Of a DNA stretch of 64,000 bases, positions 26,040 through 35,977 are shown in pieces. A program made the translations under genes and the position numbers. The stretch covers positions 57,535 through 121,534 of the forward strand of contig JAJPGW010000009.1 of NCBI GenBank assembly GCA_021325575.1, read 5' to 3'. This stretch comes from Gammaproteobacteria bacterium (lineage in GTDB: Bacteria > Pseudomonadota > Gammaproteobacteria > DSM-16500). The notes beneath the pieces were generated by a model, which worked only from the letters and a program-made list of their open reading frames with translations, ran no database searches and was not told where the DNA came from. Position 1 is the stretch's first letter, and every line of letters starts with the position of its first letter.

Positions 26040-27213
26040 AAAAACTCCAGGGAATTAACTCAAACTTAGCCATCAAATAAAACAATGGGCGTAATCGTTC
26101 AAAGGTTTTTTTGTAGGTCTTGTAATCGGTGTATCTTTTGTGTGGCAGTGTCATTAAAGCGACAAATGCATCATCCGTTAATTTCCAGCGTTTTTTGATC
26201 ATTTCCACTAAATTTAAATCGCAAGGAGGTGGTGATTCAAGTTGTTCGATTGCTTCGAACCGATTCATTTGTCCTGAACGCACCAGAGCTGAAAACCCAT
26301 TCACCCGCTGATCGATACCGAAGCGTCGGGGTAAAAAATAAGTATGATAAAAAGCCGTCATGCGATTTTCTAGGTGATGACCGCCATACCATTTCCAACC
26401 GAATTGTTCAGTTAATCTTTTTTTAACTTCGTCTTTATTGTAATCCAGATACCAAAGCGGGCGGATTTTTTTAAATCGATTGTACAACATCCATTTAAAT
26501 TGACGAGTCAACCACATATAGGGATAGGTTTTTAATTTCGAAAGTGTGCCAAATTCACGATGGATGTTGTATACATATTTCGCATCCATATACAACCAGC
26601 CTAATGGCGATAATCCTTCGGATCGAAAGGAATGGCCTTCAAAAATGTATTGAACTCCAAATTTGCTGGCAGCCATATTTAAGGTTGAAGCCAATCCTAA
26701 ATCCGTTGGCGCTTCTAAATCCGGCACACCCGCTTTCAACAAGGCAAGATAGAGATCATCATATTCGTGGTTATCCACGACATAGGTCCACAATTCAACA
26801 TTCAATTTATCCAACACATTGCTAATATTTTCGACAGCCGTGGTCGAATTCCAAGTGTTATCGAAATGCACAGCTAAAGGACGCAGCCCCACATCTTTTG
26901 CTAATGTAACCAGATAAGAAGAATCACAACCACCACTTACTCCCACGATCACATCGTAGGGTTTGTTTTTGCCTGCCTGTTTAATGGTTTCAACAATAGC
27001 AGTGAAATCGCGTTGGCCAGCATCACCACCCGGATATTGTTTGCTTAATTGGTCATGTTGGTAACAATAATTACATACACCGTGGGCATCAAATGAAATA
27101 TTTGGAGTAAATTCATCATAAACACATCGGCTACAGCGCTTGCGAGATTTATTTTTGTGGTGCCATTCCGTTAACCAAGTTGTTTCGTCTCTAAAAATTG
27201 TTGGGTTTACCAC
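26005..27213 (-). CDS. Second WbpG/WbuX-like N-acetyl sugar amidotransferase
   Basis: 402 residues. Two CxxC pairs (CSRCVYDE and CNYCYQHD, about residues 22-50) precede VIVGVSGGCDSSYLVTLA (PP-loop, about 85-100) and HFDNTWNS. WYGGHHLENRMTAFYHTYFLPRRFG matches the family core of the protein at 12435. Unlike that gene it has no hisH or hisF beside it, so it must borrow the HisH/HisF pair at 11047-12425, use another ammonia source, or act on a different acceptor. Confidence 0.88.
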   Translation of the reverse strand: MVNPTIFRDETTWLTEWHHKNKSRKRCSRCVYDEFTPNISFDAHGVCNYCYQHDQLSKQYPGGDAGQRDFTAIVETIKQAGKNKPYDVIVGVSGGCDSSYLVTLAKDVGLRPLAVHFDNTWNSTTAVENISNVLDKLNVELWTYVVDNHEYDDLYLALLKAGVPDLEAPTDLGLASTLNMAASKFGVQYIFEGHSFRSEGLSPLGWLYMDAKYVYNIHREFGTLSKLKTYPYMWLTRQFKWMLYNRFKKIRPLWYLDYNKDEVKKRLTEQFGWKWYGGHHLENRMTAFYHTYFLPRRFGIDQRVNGFSALVRSGQMNRFEAIEQLESPPPCDLNLVEMIKKRWKLTDDAFVALMTLPHKRYTDYKTYKKTFERLRPLFYLMAKFELIPWSFYVKYTAKTENT

Positions 27214-27262
27214 GTCTTCAGCCTCTGTACGCCATTTTTTGCTAGTATAAATGGATTTAACC

Positions 27263-27304
27263 TTGACTGTGAAGCATAGGATCAGCTATTTTTACATTTA
27301 TATT
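27263..27304 (+). promoter_or_regulatory. Shared LPS promoter, copy 2
   Basis: TTGACT (27263-27268), 18 bases, TATTTT (27287-27292), 42 bases upstream of rfbF. Matches the block at 22561-22602 at 34 of 42 positions. Confidence 0.65.
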
Positions 27305-27333
27305 TTTACAGTGGATTTTTTTAAGCAAGGACT

Positions 27334-28104
27334 ATGAAAGCAGTAATTTTAGCCGGTGGCTTAGGAACACGCCTAAGTGAAGAAACAGAAGTAAGGCCGA
27401 AGCCGATGGTTGAAATTGGCGGGAAGCCCATTCTCTGGCACATCATGAAAATCTACACTGCCCATCACATTACTGATTTCATTATTTGTTTAGGCTATAA
27501 GGGCTATATCATCAAAGAATATTTCGCCAATTATTTTTTGCACATGTCTGATGTCACGTATAACATGCGTGACAATAATTTTGAAATTCATCATAAATAT
27601 GTTGAGCCGTGGCGCGTGACCTTGGTTGATACCGGTGAAAAAAGTATGACCGGCGGGCGACTAAAACGCGTAAAAGATTACATTGGCGATGAAGATTTTT
27701 GTTTCACTTATGGTGATGGCGTCAGCAACATCAATATTCGGGAAACCATTAATTTGCATAAGCGTTCCAAAACCCTGGCAACTGTCACGGCCGTGCAACC
27801 GCCAGGCCGGTTTGGCGCGATTCAATACGATGGTGAGCGCATCACGGGTTTTCATGAAAAACCACCCGGCGAAGGCGCTTGGATTAATGGCGGATTTTTT
27901 ATATTATCCCCCAAGGTGTTTGACTATATAGTTGATGATTCAACAACTTGGGAACAAGAACCCATGAAACGTCTAGCAGCAGAAGGTCAGATGGCGGTGC
28001 ATTTCCATAATGGTTTTTGGCAGCCCATGGATACATTACGTGATAAACGACACTTAGAAGAACTATGGCAAACGGGAACTCCTCCATGGAAGGTATGGGA
28101 TTAA
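27334..28104 (+). CDS. rfbF: Glucose-1-phosphate cytidylyltransferase RfbF
   Basis: 256 residues, standard length. [38 protein letters not shown] is the nucleotidyltransferase signature with the cytidylyltransferase-type SEET spacing; [11 protein letters not shown] and [34 protein letters not shown] are RfbF-specific. It makes CDP-glucose from glucose 1-phosphate and CTP. AAGCAAGGA precedes the ATG. First gene of a five-gene CDP-sugar cassette; the next gene overlaps. Confidence 0.95.
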   Translation: MKAVILAGGLGTRLSEETEVRPKPMVEIGGKPILWHIMKIYTAHHITDFIICLGYKGYIIKEYFANYFLHMSDVTYNMRDNNFEIHHKYVEPWRVTLVDTGEKSMTGGRLKRVKDYIGDEDFCFTYGDGVSNINIRETINLHKRSKTLATVTAVQPPGRFGAIQYDGERITGFHEKPPGEGAWINGGFFILSPKVFDYIVDDSTTWEQEPMKRLAAEGQMAVHFHNGFWQPMDTLRDKRHLEELWQTGTPPWKVWD

Positions 28105-29174
28105 ACAAAACATTCTGGTCAGGAAAAAAAGTATTTATCACGGGTCATACTGGTTTTAAAGGCAGTTGGTTAACGTCCTGGTTAAAACTTTTAGGCGCTT
28201 CGATCACTGGATATTCGCTGCCTCCCCAAACAAATCCCAGTTTATTTCAAGTTGCAAATGTCGCAGAGGGCATTACGTCCTTAAATGGCAATATTCTTGA
28301 TTTAGAAAATTTACAAAAAGCCATTCAAACCCAACAACCCGATATTATTTTTCATCTGGCAGCACAACCGTTAGTGCATTATTCCTATCAAAATCCCATC
28401 GAAACTTATGCAGTTAACGTAATGGGTACTGCAAATTTACTGCAAGCAGTGCGTTCAATAGACAGCACCCGCGTGGTGATTGCGGTCACCAGTGACAAAT
28501 GTTATGAAAACCGTGAGTGGGTCTGGGGTTACCGCGAAAGCGATGCCATGGGAGGATTTGACCCCTACAGCAGCAGCAAGGGATGCGCTGAATTAGTTGT
28601 TTCAGCTTATCGCCGTTCGTATTTTAATACAAAAAATTATGATCAACATCGAGTGGCTCTCGCCACCGTTCGTGCTGGAAATGTGATAGGCGGTGGCGAT
28701 TGGTCTGAAGATCGTCTCATACCCGATTTAGTACGTTCTTTTATCAAAAAAGAAGTCGTTTCAATACGAAATCCAAATGCCTGTCGGCCTTGGCAATATA
28801 TCCTTGATATATTGCGGGGATATTTAATGCTCACAGAACAATTGTGGCATAAAGGGGGGCAATTGGCAGATGCTTGGAATTTTGGGCCAAATGATGAGAA
28901 TATTAAATCCGTTTCGTGGATCGCAGATAAATCGGTTGCCATATGGGGCAATGACGCTAAATGGGCCTTGACTGAAAATAAATTTCCTCACGAAGCAACT
29001 TGCTTAAAATTGGATTGCAATAAATCCCGCTCAATATTGGGTTGGGAACCGCAGATGGCAATCCATGATCTACTTTTACAGACATTAAATTGGTATAAAG
29101 CCCATCACCATCAAGAGAATATGGAACAATTCACCCTCCAGCAAATCAAAAATTATGAAAATAAGCGAGCTTAA
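28086..29174 (+). CDS. rfbG: CDP-glucose 4,6-dehydratase RfbG
   Basis: About 362 residues from ATG 28086; ATGs at 28065 and 28095 are also in frame, and the start lies inside the end of rfb[19 protein letters not shown] (NAD site), [12 protein letters not shown] (Ser/Thr and Asp) and [15 protein letters not shown] (Tyr-x-x-x-Lys) are diagnostic for CDP-glucose dehydratases. The product is CDP-4-keto-6-deoxyglucose, branch point to abequose, tyvelose, mycarose-like or 3-C-methyl sugars; the following genes indicate the C-methyl branch. Confidence 0.94.
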   Translation: MEGMGLNKTFWSGKKVFITGHTGFKGSWLTSWLKLLGASITGYSLPPQTNPSLFQVANVAEGITSLNGNILDLENLQKAIQTQQPDIIFHLAAQPLVHYSYQNPIETYAVNVMGTANLLQAVRSIDSTRVVIAVTSDKCYENREWVWGYRESDAMGGFDPYSSSKGCAELVVSAYRRSYFNTKNYDQHRVALATVRAGNVIGGGDWSEDRLIPDLVRSFIKKEVVSIRNPNACRPWQYILDILRGYLMLTEQLWHKGGQLADAWNFGPNDENIKSVSWIADKSVAIWGNDAKWALTENKFPHEATCLKLDCNKSRSILGWEPQMAIHDLLLQTLNWYKAHHHQENMEQFTLQQIKNYENKRA

Positions 29175-29176
29175 GA

Positions 29177-30409
29177 ATGCAAATAAATACCTGCCGATTT
29201 TGCGAACAGCACCTCAATAAAACATTTATTGATTTAGGAACATCACCTTTATCGAATTCTTATTTAAGCGATACGGATCTTCAGAAAAAAGAAATTTTTT
29301 ATCCGTTGCACGTTCAAATTTGTGAAAATTGTTTTTTAGTCCAGCTTCCTGAATTTGAATCGCCAGAGAATATTTTTTCAAATTATGCTTATTTTTCTTC
29401 TTATTCAGCCAGTTGGTTAAAACATTCTGAAAAATATACCCAGATGATGATTGATCGGTTTGCAATTGATGATCATTGGCATGTGGTAGAAATCGCAAGC
29501 AACGATGGTTATTTATTGCAGTATTTCAAAGAAAAAAATATTCCTGTGCTCGGCATTGAGCCCGCAGCAAATGTCGCAGCGGTTGCAAAAGAAAAAGGGA
29601 TTCCGACGATTTCCGTATTTTTTGGCACGGCAGAAGCGAAAAAGTTGGCGGCGAGTGGCAAGCAAGCGAGATTGTTAATCGGTAATAACGTGCTAGCCCA
29701 TGTTCCAGATTTAAATGATTTTGTGGCAGGTTTGAAAATCTTATTGGCACCAGAAGGTGTCTTAACGCTAGAATTTCCCCATCTTTTACGCCTAATGCAA
29801 GAAAACCAATTCGACACAATTTATCACGAACATTTTTCGTATTTTTCACTGCTGACCGTGCAAAAAGTTTTTGAAAAATATCAATTAACTATTTTTGATG
29901 TCGAAGAAGTGCCAGTGCATGGCGGTTCATTACGAATATTCGTAAAACATAGCACGGATCAAAGTAAAACCATCTCGATGCGTGTTAACAATCTGATTCA
30001 GGAAGAAAAGAAATACGGTTTAGATAAAATTGCAACCTACCAAGATTTTTCCAGAAAAATTGTCAAATTAAAACATGAATTACTAGAATTTGTGATCAAC
30101 GCCAAAAAACAAGGCAAAAAAATCGCAGGCTACGGCGCACCTGCAAAAGGCAACACATTATTAAATTATTGCGGTATTTTTACCGATTTATTGCCCTTTA
30201 CCGTCGACTTAAATCCATTTAAACAAAATCGATTTTTGCCCGGCACTCGCATTCCGGTTTTTCATCCGGACAAAATAAAAGAAGAAAAACCAGACTATTT
30301 ATTGTTATTACCCTGGAATATAAAAGATGAAATTATGGAACAAATGTCTTACATAAAAGAGTGGGGCGGCAAATTTATTGTTCCCATTCCATCACTTGAA
30401 ATAATTTAA
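29177..30409 (+). CDS. Sugar C-methyltransferase (TylC3/NovU-like three-domain family)
   Basis: 410 residues with the typical three-part layout: N-terminal zinc domain CRFCEQHL...ICENCFLVQL (CxxC pairs at about 6-9 and 49-52), SAM domain VVEIASNDGYLLQYFKEKN (about 95-113), and C-terminal domain with GYGAPAKGNTLLNYCGIF (about 313). These enzymes add a methyl group at C3 of 4-keto-6-deoxy nucleotide sugars, with His and Tyr residues in the central domain (YHEHFSYFS). Placed between rfbG and rfbC, it should act on the CDP-4-keto sugar, giving a branched 3-C-methyl sugar. Confidence 0.9.
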   Translation: MQINTCRFCEQHLNKTFIDLGTSPLSNSYLSDTDLQKKEIFYPLHVQICENCFLVQLPEFESPENIFSNYAYFSSYSASWLKHSEKYTQMMIDRFAIDDHWHVVEIASNDGYLLQYFKEKNIPVLGIEPAANVAAVAKEKGIPTISVFFGTAEAKKLAASGKQARLLIGNNVLAHVPDLNDFVAGLKILLAPEGVLTLEFPHLLRLMQENQFDTIYHEHFSYFSLLTVQKVFEKYQLTIFDVEEVPVHGGSLRIFVKHSTDQSKTISMRVNNLIQEEKKYGLDKIATYQDFSRKIVKLKHELLEFVINAKKQGKKIAGYGAPAKGNTLLNYCGIFTDLLPFTVDLNPFKQNRFLPGTRIPVFHPDKIKEEKPDYLLLLPWNIKDEIMEQMSYIKEWGGKFIVPIPSLEII

Positions 30410-30410
30410 T

Positions 30411-30941
30411 ATGAAATTTAACGAAACGAAATTCTCAGGTGTTTACCTTATTACATTAAATCCGTACCTTGATGAAAGAGGGTTTTTTGCCCGGAATTTT
30501 TGCAAACAAGAAATGGCAAAGCATGGTTTACACAGCGATTTTGTACAATGCAATATCTCCTATAATCGAAAAAAAGGTACCGTACGCGGACTGCACTATC
30601 AAATTGCGCCTCACGAAGAAGTGAAAATCGTGACCTGTATCAGGGGTTGTATTTTTGATGTCGTTGTCGATGTTAGAAAAAATTCTTCAACCTACGGGCA
30701 ATGGCTTAACGTCGAATTATCAGCAGAAAATCATCATGCGCTCTACATTCCAGCAGGATTAGCCCATGGTTTTCAGACACAAACGGATGATGCAGAAGTA
30801 TTTTATTGGATGGGAAATTATTATGAGCCCTCTGCCGCACGCGGTATTCGGTGGAATGATCCCAATTTAGGAATAGCGTGGCCTGAAAGTTGTACGTTAA
30901 TTTCCGACAAGGACCAATCTTTTCCGGAGTTTTTTTCATGA
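30411..30941 (+). CDS. rfbC: dTDP-4-dehydrorhamnose 3,5-epimerase-like protein
   Basis: 176 residues. Cupin with DERGFFARNFCKQE, VRGLHYQIAPHEEVKIV (catalytic His about 62), VVVDVRKNSSTYGQW and YIPAGLAHGFQT, all family landmarks. It epimerises C3 and/or C5 of a 4-keto-6-deoxy sugar. In this cassette the substrate is likely a CDP-3-C-methyl-4-keto sugar, where a C5 (or C3) inversion sets the final configuration. The stop overlaps the next ATG (ATGA). Confidence 0.9.
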   Translation: MKFNETKFSGVYLITLNPYLDERGFFARNFCKQEMAKHGLHSDFVQCNISYNRKKGTVRGLHYQIAPHEEVKIVTCIRGCIFDVVVDVRKNSSTYGQWLNVELSAENHHALYIPAGLAHGFQTQTDDAEVFYWMGNYYEPSAARGIRWNDPNLGIAWPESCTLISDKDQSFPEFFS

Positions 30942-31831
30942 AAACTGTGTTAGTCACCGGTGCTAATGGATTTATTGGCAGACATGCTTTAAACCCACTG
31001 ATAGAAAAAAATTACACGGTGCATGCACTTTATGCGAATCATCATCCCATTTATGAACATCCGCGAGTCTACTGGCACCAAGTCAATTTGCATGACCATT
31101 CAGCCGTGCAAAAATTTTTGCAAACAATACAGCCCTCGCATTTATTACACCTAGCTTGGTTTGCTAAACCTAACGAATATTGGACCTCACCTGCAAATCT
31201 TGAATGGCTGCACAACAGTATTAATTTATTAAATCATTTTATCGATATTAAAGGGAAAAGAGCTGTTTTTGTGGGATCCTGTGCCGAATACGATTGGCAA
31301 TTTCAACATTGTCACGAATTTAAAACTACGTGTGCCCCCCATACTCTTTATGGTTCAGCGAAACATGCGTTATATTTATTGGCCTCTTCATTGAGCAAAC
31401 TAAATCACTTATCGTTTGCGTGGGCAAGATTATTTTATTTATTTGGAGCGCATGAATACAAAGAACGTCTGATCCCTTCGGCCATCAATCATTTTTTAAA
31501 AAATCGGGTGATGACTGTTAAAAATAAAAATCAGCAACGTGATTTTATGTATGTTGGAGATGTGGCTGATGCTTTGGTGTCATTATTGGATAGCTCAGTC
31601 GAAGGCCCGGTAAATATTGCTTCCGGTCGCGTGACTTCACTCGGCGAATTAATCGAACAAATCGCCAACCGATTGGACAAACAGTCTTTTATTCAGTATG
31701 AAACACAACCTATTCATAACGACATTTTAGCAGCAGATATAACACGCTTACAAAATGAAGTTCGATGGCAACCCAGTTATACATTGGATCGAGCCATTGA
31801 TGAAACCATTGCGTGGTGGCAGAGGCAATAA
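30938..31831 (+). CDS. NAD-dependent epimerase/4-ketoreductase
   Basis: About 297 residues from ATG 30938, which overlaps the rfbC stop; the frame is open from 30890 but that part lies inside rfbC. KTVLVTGANGFIGRHALNPL gives the nucleotide site, VGSCAEYDW the Ser, and TLYGSAKHALYLL the Tyr-x-x-x-Lys. It resembles reductases that finish deoxysugar pathways by reducing the C4 keto group. As last gene of the CDP cassette it would release the mature CDP-6-deoxy-3-C-methylhexose. Confidence 0.88.
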   Translation: MKTVLVTGANGFIGRHALNPLIEKNYTVHALYANHHPIYEHPRVYWHQVNLHDHSAVQKFLQTIQPSHLLHLAWFAKPNEYWTSPANLEWLHNSINLLNHFIDIKGKRAVFVGSCAEYDWQFQHCHEFKTTCAPHTLYGSAKHALYLLASSLSKLNHLSFAWARLFYLFGAHEYKERLIPSAINHFLKNRVMTVKNKNQQRDFMYVGDVADALVSLLDSSVEGPVNIASGRVTSLGELIEQIANRLDKQSFIQYETQPIHNDILAADITRLQNEVRWQPSYTLDRAIDETIAWWQRQ

Positions 31832-31834
31832 ATT

Positions 31835-33088
31835 ATGGCCAATGTGTTATATATTTCGATGACAGGCATGACTGAAGCACTTGGCGAATCGCAAGTAGTC
31901 CAGTATTTAATTGATTTAGCCAAAAAAAATTCGGTTTCATTACTTTCTTTTGAAAAACCCACTTCAACCGAAAAATATAATCGCATGCAACAAATCATGA
32001 AAAATGCTTCGATAAAATGGTATTTTTTTGAATATTCTAATCGCTTTGGCGTATTTTCAAGCGCATGGCAGATAATATTAGCTTTTTTTCTTTTGCTTAA
32101 AGTAATCAAACAGCAACAAATTGAAATCATTCACGCAAGAAGTTTAATCCCCGCATTGATTGGCGTCCTATTAAAAAAAATATTTGATGTAAAATTACTG
32201 TTTGATATTCGCGGATTTGCTATAGATGAAAAAATAATGGAAGGTCGATTAAAACCAAACGCCATTCTTACGCGGATCCTTAAAAAAATAGAAAATGATG
32301 TTTATAAAAATTCAGACCAAATTGTTACATTAACGCATGCTTCAAAGCCGATTATAGAAACCGTCTACCATGTAGATTCATCGCTTATCACAGTCATTCC
32401 TACTTGTGCCAATTTGGCTTTATTCAATCCTATTTCTGCTGATGAAAAATTTATACTACGAGAAAAAATGGGGTATTCTGAGAATGATATAATTATTTTG
32501 CATAATGGCTCATTGAACAGTTGGGTTGACTTCGAAGCAGAGATTAAACTATTCGAACAAATTGCATTTTTAGAAAAAAATGCCAAATTTTTATTTTTAA
32601 ATAAAGGACAGCATGATTTAATTAATGATTACTTAAAAAAATCCACATTAGATAAAAGTATCTGTCGCGTATTATCAGCTGAGTTCGATCAAATTTCTCA
32701 ATATTTAAATATCGCTGATGTTTGTGTATTCTTTATAAAACCTTCATTCGCAAAAAAAGCGTCTGCACCCACTAAATTTGCTGAGCTGGTTGCGTGTCAT
32801 TTACTTAGCATCACCAATACTAATTATGGCGATATGGACTTTTATATTAAAAAATATCATGTTGGATGCGTGCTTGAGTTGGATGAAGTCCATGCAAACC
32901 CAAAAAATGCTGCGATTGCTTGTTTAACCTATTTAAGTAATCACAATAATAATTTAAATAATAGTGAAAATTTCACGCGTCTTTTTTCAGAACATTTTAG
33001 TAAAGAAATCGCCATTCAACGTTATCAACATATCTATAATCTATTATCAAAGGGAAACCATGAAAATATTGTTACTAGCCAAATATGA
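31835..33088 (+). CDS. Glycosyltransferase (GT4-like)
   Basis: 417 residues, GT-B layout. N-terminal MANVLYISMTGMTEALGESQVVQYLIDLAKKN and IIHARSLIPALIGVLLKKI, LLFDIRGFAIDEKIMEGRL, ITVIPTCANLALF at the linker, and C-terminal KKASAPTKFAELVACHLLSITNT (about 300) where the donor nucleotide binds. Follows the CDP-sugar cassette by 3 bases, so it is a candidate for transferring that branched sugar. It overlaps the next gene by 29 bases. Confidence 0.85.
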   Translation: MANVLYISMTGMTEALGESQVVQYLIDLAKKNSVSLLSFEKPTSTEKYNRMQQIMKNASIKWYFFEYSNRFGVFSSAWQIILAFFLLLKVIKQQQIEIIHARSLIPALIGVLLKKIFDVKLLFDIRGFAIDEKIMEGRLKPNAILTRILKKIENDVYKNSDQIVTLTHASKPIIETVYHVDSSLITVIPTCANLALFNPISADEKFILREKMGYSENDIIILHNGSLNSWVDFEAEIKLFEQIAFLEKNAKFLFLNKGQHDLINDYLKKSTLDKSICRVLSAEFDQISQYLNIADVCVFFIKPSFAKKASAPTKFAELVACHLLSITNTNYGDMDFYIKKYHVGCVLELDEVHANPKNAAIACLTYLSNHNNNLNNSENFTRLFSEHFSKEIAIQRYQHIYNLLSKGNHENIVTSQI

Positions 33089-34127
33089 CTATGCGGGAGC
33101 CAGCTCACGCTATAGGACTTTGCAATATTTAGATTTCCTAAAACAAAATGGGATTCATGTTACTGTTAATTCCTTATTAGATAATAGATATATCTCAAAG
33201 ATTTATTCAAATCAAAAAGCCAGCTTTTTTTATTCATTTGTTAGATATTTAAAACGAGCATTATTACTATTTTTAAATAAAAATAAATATGACTTGTATT
33301 GGATTGAAGGTGAGTTATTTCCTTATATACCACTATTTTTAGAAAAAATATTCTTACCGAAAAAATATATTGTTGAATACGACGATGCTATTTTTCATAA
33401 CTATGATTTACATCGATCGAAGTTAGTTCGATTTTTACTGGGCACTAAAATTAAAAAAATAATGAAAAAAGGTCAGCATGTCATCGTCGGCAATGAATAT
33501 GTTAAGCAATATGCCAAAGAAGCTGGGACAGAAAAGATAACCATTCTTCCCACTGTTGTTGATGCTAATGTCTATAAACCTGACCCAAAAATCAGCACAA
33601 ATGAAGCAACTGTAGTGGGTTGGTTAGGTTCACCTTCAACCGTTAAATACATCTCTCAGATTGAACCGGTACTTTTAGCTATTGCCAAAAAACATAATGT
33701 TAAATTTCATGTTATAGGTGGAGAGTATAATTTAAAAGGGATAGAGACTTTTTGTTACCACTGGCCAAATAAATGGTCAGAAGAGGAAGAAATCCATCTA
33801 CTCAATCAAATCGATATCGGGATCATGCCGTTGATTGATTCATCATGGGAAAAAGGAAAATGTGGCTTTAAACTGATTAAATATATGGCTTGTGCGAAAC
33901 CGGTTATTGCATCACCAGTAAGCACGAATATTGAAATCATAACCGATGGGGTTACGGGATATTTGGCGAATTCGTTCAATGATTGGGAAGATAAGCTCGT
34001 GTCATTAATCAAGGACAAAGAGAAATCCTCTCGATTTGGCTTGGAAGGAAGAAAAAAAATGGTTAACCACTATAGCTTGCAATATACAGCTCCCATTTTA
34101 TGTAATATATTGAAAAATTCAATTTAA
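33060..34127 (+). CDS. Glycosyltransferase (GT4-like)
   Basis: About 355 residues from ATG 33060 with AAAGGG upstream; the frame is open from 32964 but the extra 32 residues lie inside the previous gene. MKILLLAKYDYAGASSRYRTLQYLDFLKQNGI, YIVEYDDAIFHNYDLHRS, VVGWLGSPSTVKYISQI and IGIMPLIDSSWEKGKCGFKLIKYMACAKPVIASPVS (E/K-rich donor helix) are GT-B features. Substrate unknown. Translationally coupled within the operon. Confidence 0.87.
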   Translation: MKILLLAKYDYAGASSRYRTLQYLDFLKQNGIHVTVNSLLDNRYISKIYSNQKASFFYSFVRYLKRALLLFLNKNKYDLYWIEGELFPYIPLFLEKIFLPKKYIVEYDDAIFHNYDLHRSKLVRFLLGTKIKKIMKKGQHVIVGNEYVKQYAKEAGTEKITILPTVVDANVYKPDPKISTNEATVVGWLGSPSTVKYISQIEPVLLAIAKKHNVKFHVIGGEYNLKGIETFCYHWPNKWSEEEEIHLLNQIDIGIMPLIDSSWEKGKCGFKLIKYMACAKPVIASPVSTNIEIITDGVTGYLANSFNDWEDKLVSLIKDKEKSSRFGLEGRKKMVNHYSLQYTAPILCNILKNSI

Positions 34128-34147
34128 CTAAGGCGTAGGTACTTAAA

Positions 34148-35977
34148 GTGTGCGGGATAGCAGGGATTGTCAATTATAAAGATATTCATTTCGAAAATAT
34201 CATTCAATCCCTTAAACATAGGGGTCCAGATGATCAGACGCTCTATCAAGATGACACGGTCGCTCTTATTCATACTCGATTAGCGATTCAAGATGTGGAA
34301 AATGGCGCGCAACCCTTTCATCATGAAAATTTTTCAATTATATTTAATGGCGAAATATATAATCATCATGAACTACGCGCCAAACTAACCGAATTTAATT
34401 TTAAAACAAACAGCGACACTGAAACATTATTGTATTTATTTATTAAATATCAATACAAAATGTTTGACCTGTTAGATGGTATGTTTGCATTTTGTATTTA
34501 TGATAAAGCGAATCAACAAATTATTTTAGCCAGAGATCGTGCGGGGAAAAAACCATTATATTATTTGCAAGAAAATAACTCATTTATCTTTGCCAGCGAG
34601 TTAAATGCAATTAAGGCCGTGAAAAAACTTGACATTTCAACAGATGCTGTGAATTGTTATTTGCGCACTGGAATGATCTGGAAGAGTTATACAGTCTATC
34701 AACATGTCTCTGAACTGGAAGCGGGCTCTTATCTTGTGCTGAATCTGACGCATCTTACTTCACGAACTTATTCGTACTTCAATATTTTAGATTTTTACGG
34801 AAAATCATCTCAAAATAAAATGGGGTTTAAAGATGCTATCGATACCTTAGAGAACAAAATTAAAATCAGTATTAGAGATAGATTAATGGCAAGCGATGTC
34901 GAAGTAGGTGTTTTCTTGAGTGGTGGAATTGATAGTAACCTTATCGCCGCTATGGCCTCCACGGTCAAACCGGGTCTTAAAACTTTTACCGTAAAATTTG
35001 CTGGATTATATGATGAATCTCATTTAGCAAAACTCACCGCGGAAAAATATAAAACCAATCATATCGAACTATCCATCGCAAGTGAATTGAATAACGATAT
35101 TGAAAAAATCATATCAGCTTACGGCGAACCCTTTATGGATAGCAGCGCGATACCCAGTTATTATGTCTCGCGCGAAGCCAGTCAGCATGTAAAAGTGGTC
35201 TTGGGCGGCGATGGTGCGGATGAATTATTCGCAGGTTATCGACGTTATGTTCCTGTAGCGAATCAATTCATGAATTATGTAAAGTTAATAAGCCCGCTTT
35301 TAAGATATTTACCTAAACCCTCAACTAAACAATCCGGTTATAATTATCTTCATCGATTAGCTGCGATGTCAAATAAAAAAAATTTAGACCATTATCTATC
35401 TGCAACTTCGGATATATTTGAAGATGCTTACACATTTACGGAAAATAAAATTATTTCAGAATTGAACCAATTTTTGTTAAATCTCATGGCAATGAAAAAC
35501 CTAACGCCATTGAAAAAAATGATGTGCATGGATTTTAATTTTATCTTATTTTCTGATTTATTAGTTAAAATGGATATTGCCTCAATGGCAAATTCTCTCG
35601 AAGTCCGCAGTCCATTTTTATCTAAACATTTATTAGAATTTGCACCAAACTTACCTGATCAATACAAAATTAATGGATTCAAAACAAAATATATTTTACG
35701 GAAATTGGCAGAAAAATACTTACCAACAGCCCTCATCAATCAACCCAAACGGGGCTTTGAAGTCCCCTTAAAAAAATGGGTAGACTTTGATTTACATGAT
35801 AATATCGCTGATGCTTTAGCAACCGGATGTTATGCAGAAAATTTTGTAAACAGGAATTTTATTCAAAGCTTACTGACCAAAAAAATCCCCGTTCCTGCAG
35901 AAAAACGGGCAAAAATGTTATGGTCCCTTTATTGTCTTGAGGTATGGCACCAAAATGAAAATCGTTTTTTTAGCTAG
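34148..35977 (+). CDS. asnB: Second AsnB-family glutamine-dependent amidotransferase
   Basis: 609 residues, GTG start so that the next codon supplies the required Cys2 (CGIAGIVNYKD). RGPDDQ and IFNGEIYNHHELRAK define the glutaminase domain; VFLSGGIDSNLIAAMA (about 256) is the PP-loop, and GGDGADELFAGYRRY follows. It differs clearly from the AsnB at 13590, so it is not a recent duplicate. In an O-antigen operon it probably amidates a uronic acid. It overlaps the following glycosyltransferase by 23 bases. Confidence 0.92.
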   Translation: MCGIAGIVNYKDIHFENIIQSLKHRGPDDQTLYQDDTVALIHTRLAIQDVENGAQPFHHENFSIIFNGEIYNHHELRAKLTEFNFKTNSDTETLLYLFIKYQYKMFDLLDGMFAFCIYDKANQQIILARDRAGKKPLYYLQENNSFIFASELNAIKAVKKLDISTDAVNCYLRTGMIWKSYTVYQHVSELEAGSYLVLNLTHLTSRTYSYFNILDFYGKSSQNKMGFKDAIDTLENKIKISIRDRLMASDVEVGVFLSGGIDSNLIAAMASTVKPGLKTFTVKFAGLYDESHLAKLTAEKYKTNHIELSIASELNNDIEKIISAYGEPFMDSSAIPSYYVSREASQHVKVVLGGDGADELFAGYRRYVPVANQFMNYVKLISPLLRYLPKPSTKQSGYNYLHRLAAMSNKKNLDHYLSATSDIFEDAYTFTENKIISELNQFLLNLMAMKNLTPLKKMMCMDFNFILFSDLLVKMDIASMANSLEVRSPFLSKHLLEFAPNLPDQYKINGFKTKYILRKLAEKYLPTALINQPKRGFEVPLKKWVDFDLHDNIADALATGCYAENFVNRNFIQSLLTKKIPVPAEKRAKMLWSLYCLEVWHQNENRFFS

